From Syntrophomonas sp. (GTDB taxonomy: Bacteria; Bacillota; Syntrophomonadia; Syntrophomonadales; Syntrophomonadaceae): 5,056 nt of DNA. The position numbers and the translations under genes are program-made. Shown here piece by piece: positions 4,713-5,056 of this stretch. How positions within the stretch are numbered: the stretch's first letter is position 1; each line of letters starts with the position of its first letter. Below the pieces are notes generated by a model, which was given only the letters and a program-made list of their open reading frames with translations, was not told the DNA's origin and ran no database searches. The DNA is taken from assembly GCA_028693695.1 (NCBI GenBank), contig JAQUUV010000165.1:1-5056 (forward strand). Reading direction: 5' to 3'.

Positions 4713-5056
4713 TTGGGGAATAGACCCATCGGTATTTTTGACTCCGGGGTGGGTGGACTAACGGTGGTTAAATCACTGCTGGCTAGGCTGCCCGGCGAGA
4801 GTTTCGTGTATTATGGGGATACGGCCCATGTTCCTTACGGAACCAAGAACCGGGAAGAGTTATGTAAATATGCGAGGAATATTATATCATTTTTACTAAG
4901 TCGTGAGGTCAAAACCATAGTTGTGGCCTGCAATACCAGTTCATCGGTAACCTTGCCGGAAATAGAAAAGACTTGTCCTGTGCCGATAGTTGGGGTAGTT
5001 AAGCCAGGTGCCAGATCTGCGACTCGGGCTACCATAAACGGTAAGATCGGTGTGAT
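4713..5056 (+). CDS. murI: Glutamate racemase, 5' part (runs off the window)
   Basis: The first 114 residues of a protein usually about 260-270 long. It makes D-glutamate from L-glutamate for peptidoglycan. Seen motifs: IGIFDSGVGGLTV (6-18) with D10-S11, YYGDTAHVPYG (33-43) and VVACNTSS (70-77) with the first catalytic cysteine C73 and N74-T75. The second catalytic cysteine (in a GCTHYP motif) lies beyond the window. The start is TTG 4713, chosen because GAGGTG (4700-4705) lies seven bases upstream and the family motif begins a few codons later; no in-frame ATG fits. In B. subtilis the gene (racE) neighbours gerM and rph, so rph could follow here. A terminator and element 2 lie between gerM and this gene, so it probably has its own promoter. 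Confidence 0.95.
   Translation, partial: MGNRPIGIFDSGVGGLTVVKSLLARLPGESFVYYGDTAHVPYGTKNREELCKYARNIISFLLSREVKTIVVACNTSSSVTLPEIEKTCPVPIVGVVKPGARSATRATINGKIGV

Noticed and set aside
4835..5035. Minus-strand open frame inside murI
   Set aside because: It is antisense to the conserved catalytic region of glutamate racemase.

Overview
The window looks like chromosomal DNA of an anaerobic, endospore-forming Firmicute (Clostridia or Negativicutes type). The evidence is a GerMN-domain spore lipoprotein next to glutamate racemase, a neighbourhood also known from Bacillus subtilis. Supporting signs are strong AGGAGG-type ribosome binding sites, a TTG start, AT-rich intergenic DNA with many intrinsic terminators, and a clostridial-type radical SAM protein. 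The genus cannot be fixed from the sequence alone.

Layout: 1-66 holds the terminator of an unseen upstream gene. Positions 97-758 hold a promoter, a structured leader (L1) and a DUF2294/MpsC-like gene. Positions 736-2134 hold a second copy of the leader (L2), a zinc-dependent medium-chain alcohol dehydrogenase and its terminator. Positions 2198-2523 hold a promoter, a third leader copy (L3), a short remnant of the 3' end of a second dehydrogenase gene, and a further copy of the dehydrogenase 3'UTR and terminator. A radical SAM gene lies on the minus strand (2602-3477). Then come a 161-bp palindromic element, the GerMN lipoprotein gene (3754-4356), its terminator, a second palindromic element with the same right end, and the 5' part of murI, which runs off the window.

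The most interesting content is the three-copy leader RNA. Each copy has a compact conserved core (GGTGGAT, then GAG-ARACC paired with GGT-RG-CTC, then ACCAAT) followed by an intrinsic terminator whose 5' arm begins with the same ACC that can close the core. This is the architecture of an attenuation-type riboswitch or of a protein-bound antiterminator. I do not recognise it as a described class. It precedes two unrelated genes, which suggests a small regulon answering one signal. The region also appears to have grown by tandem duplication of a promoter-leader-gene-terminator module, with the last copy now reduced to leader plus gene tail.

The right half is more ordinary: an orphan radical SAM enzyme and the spore/cell-wall pair gerM-murI. 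Two small inverted-repeat elements sharing a 31-bp right end bracket gerM, and one of them, with a terminator, separates it from murI.
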